Origin: Iningainema tapete BLCC-T55
GTDB lineage: Bacteria > Cyanobacteriota > Cyanobacteriia > Cyanobacteriales > Nostocaceae
Length of the DNA stretch: 64,000 bases
Direction of reading: 5' to 3'
Assembly: GCF_014698965.1 (NCBI RefSeq)
Contig: NZ_JACXAE010000049.1
Span: 62,001 to 126,000 of the forward strand
Position numbers and translations under genes: made by a program. The notes below the pieces were generated by a model, which was not told the DNA's origin, searched no databases, and worked only from the letters and a program-made list of their open reading frames with translations. The stretch's first letter is position 1; each line of letters starts with the position of its first letter. Shown one piece after another: positions 35,580 to 43,053 of this stretch.

Positions 35580-35849
35580 ATGGCTGGTGGCGAGTCTCTG
35601 ACCCCCGTTAGTCTATCAGACAGAGAACTGCAAATTATCGATTTAGTGGCCGCTGGCTTAACTAACCAAGAAATTGCAGCCAAACTGGAAATTAGTAAGC
35701 GTACAGTTGATAACCACATCAGCAATATTCTCACTAAAACCGGCACTGATAACCGAGTAGCTCTTGTCCGCTGGGCTTTGCAGTGGGGAAAAGTTTGCTT
35801 GAATGATGTAAATTGCTGTCCTCTTCCTCTGCCTGAACACAACGGTTAA
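35580..35849 (+). CDS. pedR: Small LuxR-type regulator PedR
   Basis: The 89-residue protein is essentially one LuxR HTH domain (LSDRELQIIDLVAAGLTNQE and KRTVDNHISNIL) followed by WALQWGKVCLNDVNCC. Length and the cysteine at residue 80 (with C73 and C79) match PedR of Synechocystis, a redox-responsive regulator controlled by photosynthetic electron transport through thioredoxin. The RBS is GGAGG, about 12 bases upstream. It is divergent from the fructokinase gene. Confidence 0.85.
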   Translation: MAGGESLTPVSLSDRELQIIDLVAAGLTNQEIAAKLEISKRTVDNHISNILTKTGTDNRVALVRWALQWGKVCLNDVNCCPLPLPEHNG

Positions 35850-36193
35850 ATAAGTTACTAATTTATGAAATCTGCCAATTTTGGTAGGTCCGATGATTAT
35901 TCTCCTCCTCACGCCTAACTTTGACGAGGACTTCTCCAAATTAAGCAGAGTAAAACAAGGACTGTTTCCCCAAAAGCAGTTCAAGTTGCAGTGATAGTAC
36001 ACAGAAGCTTTTTTATTGCAGCTTCTTCTAGAGTAAGATTTGGTGGCGGTGAAAACACCTTTAGAAAGATTGTGCCTTTAATTAAGCTGGGTTTGTTGCT
36101 GCAATCAACAAAAATTAGCAATACTTTATGGGATAGAGCGTTACATTTGTAAGAAATCTATATTGCTCGATCCGATTAGGGAGCAGTGTTGCT
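35850..36193. other. 344-base gap upstream of the glycan operon, no gene seen
   Basis: No frame of note on either strand. Mixed composition with T-runs near 36008-36014. It should hold the pedR 3' end and the promoter of the DUF6391 gene. Confidence 0.35.
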
Positions 36194-36847
36194 ATGTATA
36201 CCTCTGCTGCTGCCAAAGGAAGCTCGTCTTCCTTTGACTTCTTAAATTTCGATTTAACAGTACCTTCACCTACACAAGATGCTGATTTACTCAAACAGCT
36301 ATCGTTTATTCCTGGGCTGAAGGAAATTCTCATGCTGCGCCAAGTTCATGCTCTAGAACATGCCGTAGTTTGGGTGTTGAGTGAATTAAACAATTACCAT
36401 GCTCCCACATCAACCTCATCTAATTTTCAAGTTGATAACGAACTATTAGGGGGTTTATCTACAGATCAAGGATTCTACCTGTATGGTGAGGTGAATATCA
36501 GTGATTTGCGTCGTGCCGTGTCAATTGCCCTACATCGCCTTACTAGTGGAGAATGGAATTTAGCGGTGCATCCCCGTTGCGGCACAAATTTATCCGTAGC
36601 AATGCTGTTAACAGCAGGATTAGCTGTAGGTGTGCATCTTTTACTACCTAGAGGACCAATCGAGCAATTGGTAGGATTGGGAATAGCCACGACAACAGCG
36701 GCTGAACTTGCACCAGATATTGGTGCTTTGGTACAAAAATACCTTACAACCGCCATTCCCTTCAACTTAGCCATTGAAAATATTACTTTAACTCGTGACC
36801 TTTGGGGACGCCAGGGGCATTTTATTAAAGTATGCTGGCGGGAGTGA
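36194..36847 (+). CDS. DUF6391 protein
   Basis: The 217-residue protein contains LRQVHALEHAVVWVLSE with two conserved His, a VHPRCGTNLSVAMLL segment, and hydrophobic stretches (about 135-175). This fits the cyanobacterial DUF6391 family. Function unknown; HALEH suggests a metal site (inference). It leads, after a 12-base gap, into the glycosyltransferase gene, so the four genes to 40001 look like one operon. Confidence 0.75.
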   Translation: MYTSAAAKGSSSSFDFLNFDLTVPSPTQDADLLKQLSFIPGLKEILMLRQVHALEHAVVWVLSELNNYHAPTSTSSNFQVDNELLGGLSTDQGFYLYGEVNISDLRRAVSIALHRLTSGEWNLAVHPRCGTNLSVAMLLTAGLAVGVHLLLPRGPIEQLVGLGIATTTAAELAPDIGALVQKYLTTAIPFNLAIENITLTRDLWGRQGHFIKVCWRE

Positions 36848-36859
36848 AGAAGAAACATC

Positions 36860-37861
36860 ATGCGAAAACTTTATTTTTTACTTCCTGGGACAGATGGCAA
36901 ATTTGCCTGTGGAGGTCTTTGGGCAGAATTAAAAACGTTTCATCTTGCCCAGCAAATTTGTACTGCTGAGGTGGTAACTTACCGTCAACGGGAAACAGGC
37001 AAGGTGTTTCTCGATGATTTGCTTCAAGACAAAGACTTAGATGACATCATTTTTGTGATTAGCTGGGGATTTGATGTAGCTCTGCTAGTCACTAAGTTAA
37101 AGCAATACAATGTTGTTTACCATGCCCACAGTGCCGGATACCGATTCAACCTTCCGCCGAGTATTCCAATTATTACTGTAAGTCGAAATACAATGGGATA
37201 TTGGGGACAAAAATCTCCAAACTCGCTCATTTATTATTTGCCTAATCAAATTAGTAACGAATTTCAAAATTTAGGGATTGAAAGGGATATTGATGTTTTA
37301 GTTCAGAGTCGAAAATCTTCTGAATATTTAATTCAAAACTTAATTCCAGCATTACAAAAATGTTGTAACGTAATGCTAGTTAACTCTTATGTAAAGGATT
37401 TACCTGGTTTATTTAATCAGTCAAAAATTTACCTCTATGACTCTGCAGAATATTGGGCGCAACAGCGTGTAAGTGAAGGATTTGGTTTACAACCAATGGA
37501 AGCTCTTGCATGTGGATGTCAAGTTTTTTCTAGCATCAATGGCGGACTTTCTGATTACTTAGACCCTGGATTTAATTGCTATAAAATTGCTGGATATTCC
37601 CAAGAATATGATACTCAACGTATATTACAAGTCTTAAAAAATTGGACTTCACCTAATTTATCGGAACAGTTTTTTAGTGAATATCGTGCTGAGAATATTA
37701 CTAAGCGTTTTCAAGTTATATTGGATGAGTTGAACAACTTTTTTGACCACAAAAAACAACACCCATCAAATATTCCCAGCTTGACGAGAATACGTGCTGC
37801 AAAATTACTCACAAACAGAATATTAACTAAGCTAAGTAAGAAATATTTTAGTGGTTTATGA
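36860..37861 (+). CDS. GT4-like glycosyltransferase
   Basis: The 333-residue protein is a GT-B type glycosyltransferase. It has a GGLWAELKTFHLAQQ N-terminal loop, YHAHSAGYRF, and the C-terminal donor-site motif RVSEGFGLQPMEALACGCQV, the EX7E-type element, with GGLSDYL. Donor and acceptor are unknown. Next to heptose-kinase-like and rmlB genes, it probably acts in LPS, capsule or exopolysaccharide synthesis. 10 bases separate it from the next gene. Confidence 0.85.
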   Translation: MRKLYFLLPGTDGKFACGGLWAELKTFHLAQQICTAEVVTYRQRETGKVFLDDLLQDKDLDDIIFVISWGFDVALLVTKLKQYNVVYHAHSAGYRFNLPPSIPIITVSRNTMGYWGQKSPNSLIYYLPNQISNEFQNLGIERDIDVLVQSRKSSEYLIQNLIPALQKCCNVMLVNSYVKDLPGLFNQSKIYLYDSAEYWAQQRVSEGFGLQPMEALACGCQVFSSINGGLSDYLDPGFNCYKIAGYSQEYDTQRILQVLKNWTSPNLSEQFFSEYRAENITKRFQVILDELNNFFDHKKQHPSNIPSLTRIRAAKLLTNRILTKLSKKYFSGL

Positions 37862-37871
37862 TTGAGTTTCT

Positions 37872-38906
37872 ATGGTTTTAGACCAAAATTTTGCTGATTT
37901 GCTTAGGGCTTCATCTCACCGATTATTCTCCCTCATGGAAAGATTTAACGAGGCACGAGTACTGATAATTGGTGATTTGACTTTGGACGAGTTTCTCACA
38001 GGAAGTGTGGAGAGAGTTTCTCGTGAAGCACCAGTGTTGATTCTCCGTCACGAAACCACTAAGCAAGTACCAGGAGGTGGAGCAAATGCGGTGTATAACT
38101 TTGCTCGGTTGGGAGCGCAGGTTTTGGCGGTGGGGCTTTTAGGTAAAGATGAACAGGGAAAAGCACTACGTAATTTATTGGAGGTGGCGGGAATTAATAC
38201 TGATGGTGTTTTTCTTGATCCCCATCGTCCGACAGTCACGAAAACACGAATTTCAGGGCATTCTCGTCAATCGGTGACTCAGCAAATAGTTCGGGTGGAC
38301 AGAAAGTCTGATGAATTGCCAGATTTGGATTTACAATTACAGTTGGCTCAGTATATAAAGGAGCAAGCTAGTTCAGTAGATGCTGTGATCTGCTCTGATT
38401 ATGGTGATGGAACTTTGACTCAAAGAGTGATTTCGGCGGCTTTGTCTGCTTCGCGGACAATTGTTGATGCTCAAAAACATTTGGAGCGTTATTCTGGAGC
38501 TATGTTGTTTACTCCCAATCTGCCGGAAGCTGAGTTGGCTGTGGGTTATAGTATTACTGATGACCAGAGTTTGACTCGGGCAGCAAGCGATTTATTTCGT
38601 TTGACGCAGGCTAGGTATGTTTTGATTACTCGTGGTGAACAGGGGATGAGTCTGTTTGATTGTGATGGGGGTGAATTTCATATCCCGGCTTTTAATCGGA
38701 CTGAGGTGTTTGATGTTACGGGTGCAGGTGATACTGTGGTGGCGGGTTTGACTTTGGGTTTGGCTGCTGGGGCTTCTGTTTGGGAAGGGGCTGTTTTGGG
38801 TAATTTGGCGGCTAGTATTGTGGTGCGTCAGTTTGGTACGACGACGACGACGGTGCAGGAGATGCGGGCAGCGTTGTCTGCTTTGTTGGATGATTTGGAT
38901 TATTGA
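37872..38906 (+). CDS. D-glycero-beta-D-manno-heptose-7-phosphate kinase-like (HldE N-domain type)
   Basis: The 344-residue PfkB-family kinase has IIGDLTLDEFLTGSVERVSR, EAPVLIL, the GGGANAVYNFARLGA signature and VFDVTGAGDTVVAGLTLGLA. These match RfaE/HldE domain I (hldA), which makes heptose 1,7-bisphosphate for LPS core. No hldC/gmhB is adjacent. From about 38500 the coding strand becomes strongly G/T-rich, a trend that continues into rmlB. Confidence 0.85.
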   Translation: MVLDQNFADLLRASSHRLFSLMERFNEARVLIIGDLTLDEFLTGSVERVSREAPVLILRHETTKQVPGGGANAVYNFARLGAQVLAVGLLGKDEQGKALRNLLEVAGINTDGVFLDPHRPTVTKTRISGHSRQSVTQQIVRVDRKSDELPDLDLQLQLAQYIKEQASSVDAVICSDYGDGTLTQRVISAALSASRTIVDAQKHLERYSGAMLFTPNLPEAELAVGYSITDDQSLTRAASDLFRLTQARYVLITRGEQGMSLFDCDGGEFHIPAFNRTEVFDVTGAGDTVVAGLTLGLAAGASVWEGAVLGNLAASIVVRQFGTTTTTVQEMRAALSALLDDLDY

Positions 38907-38939
38907 ACCGCGAAGGCGCTAAGAGCGCGAAGGAAACAG
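38907..38939. repeat. Short GCGAAGG repeat element between hldA-like and rmlB
   Basis: CGCGAAGGCGCTAAGAGCGC followed by GAAGG forms a dispersed element typical of Nostocales. It covers the whole intergenic gap and may supply the AAGGA ribosome binding sequence for rmlB. Confidence 0.6.
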
Positions 38940-40001
38940 ATGAGTCGTAGGTTGTTGGTGACTGGTGGTGCTGGTTTTATTGGTGCGAATTTTGTTCATC
39001 ACTGGTGTGGGGTTTTTCCTGAGGATCGGGTGGTGGTTTTGGATGCGCTTACTTATGCGGGTAATCGTAAGAATTTGGCTTGTTTGGAGGGGCAGGAGAA
39101 TTTTCGCTTTGTTCAGGGGAATATTTGCGATCGCTCTTTGGTTGATGAGTTGTTGGCGGTGGAGGGGATTGATACGGTTGCCCATTTTGCGGCTGAGTCT
39201 CATGTTGATCGTTCGATTTTGGGCCCTGGTGCTTTTGTTCAAACTAATGTGGTGGGAACTTTTACTTTGTTGGAGGCTTTTCGTCAACGTTGGTTGGTGT
39301 GTGATAAGTCGGATGGTTTCCGTTTTTTACATGTTTCTACTGATGAGGTTTATGGTAGTTTGGGACTGGATGACCCTCCTTTTCGGGAGACTACGCCTTA
39401 TGCTCCTAATAGTCCTTATTCGGCGTCTAAGGCTGGTAGTGATCATTTAGTTCGTGCTTATTTTCATACTTACGGTTTACCAACTATTATTACGAATTGT
39501 TCTAATAATTATGGTCCTTTTCAGTTTCCGGAAAAGTTAATTCCTTTGATGTGTATTAATTGTTTGATGGGTAAGCCTTTACCTGTTTATGGTGATGGTA
39601 GGAATGTTAGGGATTGGCTGTTTGTTGGCGATCATTGTCGTGCTTTAGATGTGGTGATTAATTCTGGTCAGCCGGGGGAAACTTACAATATTGGTGGTAA
39701 TAATGAGGTGGAAAATATCCAGTTGGTGCAGATGTTATGTGAGCTGATGGATGAATTAGCACCCAACTCTGCTGTGCATCCGGCAAAAAGTTTGATTAGT
39801 TTTGTTAAGGATCGCCCTGGGCATGACAGAAGATACGCTATTGATGCGACTAAGATTAAAACTCAACTTGGCTGGACTCCAACTGTGGCGATCGCTCAAG
39901 GTTTACGTTTAACTGTTGAATGGTATCTGACTCACATCGATTGGTGGCAACCTCTTTTATCGCCAGATTACCAAGCTTATTATCGTAAAGTTTATGCCTA
40001 G
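38940..40001 (+). CDS. rmlB: dTDP-glucose 4,6-dehydratase
   Basis: The 353-residue SDR enzyme has the NAD motif VTGGAGFIGANFVHH, the HFAAESHVDRS segment, STDEVYGSLG, the YSASKAGSDH catalytic Tyr-Lys and DWLFVGDHCRA. These are diagnostic for RmlB. It converts dTDP-glucose to the 4-keto-6-deoxy sugar on the way to rhamnose and related sugars. No rmlA/C/D is in the window. The coding strand is unusually G/T-rich in the first 500 bases. Its TAG stop lies at the start of a GTAGAGAC repeat. Confidence 0.95.
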   Translation: MSRRLLVTGGAGFIGANFVHHWCGVFPEDRVVVLDALTYAGNRKNLACLEGQENFRFVQGNICDRSLVDELLAVEGIDTVAHFAAESHVDRSILGPGAFVQTNVVGTFTLLEAFRQRWLVCDKSDGFRFLHVSTDEVYGSLGLDDPPFRETTPYAPNSPYSASKAGSDHLVRAYFHTYGLPTIITNCSNNYGPFQFPEKLIPLMCINCLMGKPLPVYGDGRNVRDWLFVGDHCRALDVVINSGQPGETYNIGGNNEVENIQLVQMLCELMDELAPNSAVHPAKSLISFVKDRPGHDRRYAIDATKIKTQLGWTPTVAIAQGLRLTVEWYLTHIDWWQPLLSPDYQAYYRKVYA

Positions 40002-40028
40002 TAGAGACGCAAAATTTCGCGTCTCTAC
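40001..40028. repeat. GTAGAGAC-type palindromic repeat after rmlB
   Basis: GTAGAGACGCAAAATTTCGC then GTCTCTAC; the rmlB stop codon TAG straddles its start. It lies between convergent rmlB and msrA. Confidence 0.88.
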
Positions 40029-40061
40029 TTCATTGTGTGAAATTTCGCGCTACATCATCTA

Positions 40062-40718
40062 CTAAGACTGAGCTATTCCTACTGGACAAGCAACATTTGT
40101 TCCACCTAAACCACAGTAACCATTGGGGTTTTTAGCTAGGTATTGCTGATGGTAGTCTTCTGCGTAGTAGAACTCAGGCGCTTTGAGAATTTCGGTAGTA
40201 ATCTTACCATGACCAGCCGCAGTTAAAGCTTGTTGATAAGCTTTTAATGATTCTTCTGCCTGCTTTCTTTGCTCTTCGGAATATACGTAAATTCCTGAAC
40301 GGTACTGAGTACCAACGTCATTACCTTGACGCATTCCTTGGGTGGGGTTGTGGTTTTCCCAAAATACTTTGAGCAGTTGTGAATAACTAATTACTTTTGG
40401 GTCAAAAACAACGTAAACTACTTCATTATGTCCGGTTTGTCCACTACAAACCTCTTTGTAGTTAGGATTAGGCGTTATTCCAGCTGCGTAACCAACGGCA
40501 GTGGTATAAACTCCTTCTAACTGCCAAAATTTGCGTTCTGCACCCCAAAAGCATCCCATCCCAAACATTGCTGTCTCCATTCCTTCTGGAAATGGAGGTT
40601 TGAGGGGATTACCATTAACATAGTGGCGTTCAGGTACTCGCATAGGTTCTGCCCTTCCTGGCAAAGCTTCTTGTGCAGTCGGCAGAGTTAGTTTTTTACC
40701 AAATCCGAATAAAACCAT
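40062..40718 (-). CDS. msrA: Peptide methionine sulfoxide reductase A
   Basis: The 218-residue protein has the catalytic GCFWGAE motif near residues 54-60, then [21 protein letters not shown], and the late [16 protein letters not shown] with the resolving Cys. It repairs the S-form of methionine sulfoxide. The frame is open another 38 codons upstream, but ATG 40716-40718 ([10 protein letters not shown]) fits cyanobacterial MsrA. Confidence 0.94.
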   Translation of the reverse strand: MVLFGFGKKLTLPTAQEALPGRAEPMRVPERHYVNGNPLKPPFPEGMETAMFGMGCFWGAERKFWQLEGVYTTAVGYAAGITPNPNYKEVCSGQTGHNEVVYVVFDPKVISYSQLLKVFWENHNPTQGMRQGNDVGTQYRSGIYVYSEEQRKQAEESLKAYQQALTAAGHGKITTEILKAPEFYYAEDYHQQYLAKNPNGYCGLGGTNVACPVGIAQS

Positions 40719-40908
40719 GATTCTGATAAATATCTTTACATTACTTACTATTGTAAAGATGTTTGGCAATTCTTGTGGTACGGAGAGCAGCACCGTGCTT
40801 TGGTTCCCAAAGTTGAGGTGACTGCGGAGCATCCTGCCCGTTCTTGATTAAAGGAGACGAAATATCCACACCCAATCCAACACGGTAGAGACTTTACATG
40901 TAAAGTCT
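40719..40908. other. Gap between msrA and the exosortase remnant
   Basis: Contains a GTAGAGAC repeat at 40885-40912 and about 140 bases with open frames on both strands, none recognised. A plus-strand frame reading [15 protein letters not shown] and ending at about 40850 may be a piece of a conserved repeat or gene remnant. Confidence 0.3.
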
Positions 40909-40912
40909 CTAC
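40885..40912. repeat. GTAGAGAC-type repeat truncating the exosortase partner ORF
   Basis: GTAGAGACTTTACATGTAAA then GTCTCTAC, a perfect palindrome. On the minus strand its TAG closes the 33-residue frame that begins at the exosortase stop. Confidence 0.88.
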
Positions 40913-41010
40913 TGTGAAATTGTTGCTAAAACTACTTTGATTAAAACTACTAAAACAGCACCAAAAAGAAACCCCAGCAAAGGAATCCGGAATTTTTCCC
41001 AAGTAATCAT
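40909..41010 (-). pseudogene. N-terminal fragment of an exosortase-coupled small membrane protein
   Basis: The ATG at 41008-41010 overlaps the exosortase TGA as ATGA. The frame gives 33 residues: MITWEKFRIPLLGFLFGAVL, then a further hydrophobic stretch ending LATISQ. The TAG stop lies in the palindromic repeat. Cyanoexosortase genes are commonly followed by a longer system-associated membrane-anchored protein whose start looks like this. I therefore read this as that gene cut short by repeat insertion. A genuine 33-residue membrane peptide is the alternative. Confidence 0.55.
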
Positions 41011-41846
41011 GATTTTTTGATATTTCCTTCTTGCTCAAGTAAAAACCAGTAAAATAACCCTAAAAGGAAGATTCCGATCATGCCAAACGAGTAAGAAGCT
41101 GTACCGCCATGCCAATCATCAAAAGCAGCTTTGTTGGATACTGACATAGCTGCCAACATGGCAATTCTCACTCCATTAACTATAAATCCGATGGCGATCG
41201 CGACAATTGGTACGAAAATTTGCTTACGCCAATGTACGGGAAACATCACTAGCGCAATCACCGCAATTCCCAAAACGTAGGTGATGGTATCAATGCCAGA
41301 GCAACCGTAAACTACTCTCACGCCTCCTGTAGGAAGATTAATATTTGTCCCCACAACAGACACAGAGAAGCCGCTCAAAGACAAGAGAAATCCACCAAAT
41401 TTAGCACTCAATGGCGAAAGATCAAATAGGAATGCTGCAATAACACCGGGTACGCCTAAGAAAAAAAGTATGATCAATTCTTGCCAATACTGCTTTAATC
41501 CTTTAAAACCAGAAGCTAGTAAGGCAACACCAATAGCCGAAGTTAAGGATAACAGGCGAAGTGCATGACCTGCACTCAGATTAATACTCTCCCATAGCAC
41601 CCAACTAATTAGTACAACACCAACCAAGCTGGAAAAAAAATCACTTTCAAAGCTTAAACTATGGCGTTTTTCCCATAATAAAGTGCTGGTGGCTAGTAAA
41701 AACAGAATACTCATCCCTAAATGACCCATGTCATCTGCCCGCCAAACTAAAGTAATACACATTGTCTCTAAGGCGATGGCGATCGCTAATAGCCAGTAGC
41801 GAGGGTCTTTCCAAGATAGGAGTTGAGTTAGTTGGAACTCTTTCAT
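41007..41846 (-). CDS. Cyanoexosortase (CrtA-like)
   Basis: The 279-residue polytopic membrane protein carries the exosortase catalytic residues: Cys in VVYGCSGIDTITY, Arg in VNGVRIAML, and His in DDWHGGTASYSFG. Exosortases cleave PEP-CTERM sorting signals and probably transfer the protein to the cell envelope. A PEP-CTERM protein is encoded immediately upstream (42008-42523). The gene ends overlapping the start of a truncated partner. Confidence 0.9.
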   Translation of the reverse strand: MKEFQLTQLLSWKDPRYWLLAIAIALETMCITLVWRADDMGHLGMSILFLLATSTLLWEKRHSLSFESDFFSSLVGVVLISWVLWESINLSAGHALRLLSLTSAIGVALLASGFKGLKQYWQELIILFFLGVPGVIAAFLFDLSPLSAKFGGFLLSLSGFSVSVVGTNINLPTGGVRVVYGCSGIDTITYVLGIAVIALVMFPVHWRKQIFVPIVAIAIGFIVNGVRIAMLAAMSVSNKAAFDDWHGGTASYSFGMIGIFLLGLFYWFLLEQEGNIKKS

Positions 41847-42007
41847 TGAAACACAATCTATGATCTTGAGTAAAGTACGCTACAGCAAAAGCCGTAACGT
41901 ACTATATCTTCAGCTTCGGTGCGCTATAGCTTTTGCTTAACGCACCATTTTTTGTAGTGAGATTTGAGCATCTGCTACTTCTAACAGATAGAACATTCCA
42001 AAATTAC

Positions 42008-42523
42008 TTAAACCTCATTTTTGGAAGCCTGCATTTGCTTACGCTTCTTCATAAAGCGTGCACCAAAACCAGCGGCAGTCAAAGTACCTAAGATAGTCAT
42101 AGGTTCGGGAATTTCTGGGTTAGGCGCACCTGGGTTAACTGCAACTGGTGGGTTAACCATTGGAGGGTTAACTGCTGGTGGGTTAACCATTGGAGGGTTA
42201 ACTGCTGGTGGGTTAACTACTGGGGAAACAGTTGGAGCTGGGCTAATTACCACAGGGGGAAGAGTGGGAACTGGGCTGGGGCTAGCGCTAGGACCTGGTG
42301 TAATAATAACGGCTCCAGCACCGCCTACTGGTAAATTATTTTCAGGACCTGCGTTGAAGGCTGGTCCTCCTGCTGGAGGTCTTTGTCCAAAAGGAGGTGC
42401 GCCCAAGCCAGGTTGTGTAACTTGTTGTGCCTGCGCTTGGCTTACCAAAGATGAGAGGGTTGCGGTTGCTGCTACTGTGAATGCACAGATTACTAAATTC
42501 TTAAGAATAGATGACTTAGTCAT
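42008..42523 (-). CDS. PEP-CTERM surface protein with Pro/Val/Asn repeats
   Basis: The 171-residue protein starts MTKSSILKNLVICAFTVAAT with a signal peptide ending AQAQQ. A Pro/Gly-rich body contains repeats of the form NPPAVNPPMV (about residues 105-130). The C-terminal signal EIPEPMTILGTLTAAGFGAR is followed by a basic tail (FMKKRKQMQ), a classic PEP-CTERM tripartite signal. It is the likely substrate of the adjacent exosortase. The antisense strand is also open here because of the GC/Pro-rich repeats, but that frame is a shadow. Confidence 0.88.
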   Translation of the reverse strand: MTKSSILKNLVICAFTVAATATLSSLVSQAQAQQVTQPGLGAPPFGQRPPAGGPAFNAGPENNLPVGGAGAVIITPGPSASPSPVPTLPPVVISPAPTVSPVVNPPAVNPPMVNPPAVNPPMVNPPVAVNPGAPNPEIPEPMTILGTLTAAGFGARFMKKRKQMQASKNEV

Positions 42524-42541
42524 CACTATTTGACTCCTCAA

Positions 42542-43053
42542 AAATTATACGTTCAGAAAAAACTATGTGTTGATCGCTTTCGTTCGCGTAGAATTTTCAG
42601 ATTTAGCGCAGCAATATATTGAGTAATTCTGTAGTAGATGAGCAATTACTACTAGAAGTACCTATCAGTACGACCAATTTGAAAATTCACACAATTTGTA
42701 TAGCAGGCGAGAGCTTGCCGTTGGTTATGAACTTGTTACTGTACAAAAAAACGGTAAGTCAATTGGTAAAGCACCAGAAAATTTCTCTTGAAGAATCACG
42801 AAAAAGACGAATTTTTTGCCAGCCTGCTGCTGTGGTAGATGATGTAAAACCTGGAATGCTGGAGTACCAAATGCTTTTCATCTGCTTGAGCTTTGTGTAC
42901 TCCCTATTAAAGTCACAATGATATAGATCATTGTGTACGTGTTCTCCTTGCTACAGCCATCTTACATTAGTAAATCGATTGACGAATATAAAGTTTTGGC
43001 AAATACGTTAAAAAACACACAAAGTTTAGGTAAAGTAATGATGCTACAAAGAC
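42542..43053. other. 512-base gap, no supported gene
   Basis: An open frame at 42619-42921 has no recognisable features and may be chance. I see no hairpin family here. The upstream part should contain the promoter of the PEP-CTERM gene. Confidence 0.35.

Noticed and set aside
38965..39450. 161-residue Trp/Leu/Val-rich frame overlapping rmlB
   Set aside because: An artefact of the G/T-rich coding strand of rmlB; composition is extreme and no RBS or family is visible.
40748..41038. 96-residue minus-strand frame between msrA and exosortase
   Set aside because: It overlaps the exosortase 3' end and the GTAGAGAC repeat, has no family or RBS, and competes with the ATGA-coupled frame.
42021..42533. 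170-residue plus-strand open frame with GGLT repeats
   Set aside because: It is exactly antisense to the PEP-CTERM gene, whose Pro/Val/Asn repeat codons create the opposite frame. The minus-strand product has a signal peptide and a clear sorting signal.
42619..42921. 100-residue plus-strand frame in a non-coding gap
   Set aside because: No family, no good RBS, no coupling with neighbours, mixed hydrophobic/basic composition. I cannot support it as a gene.
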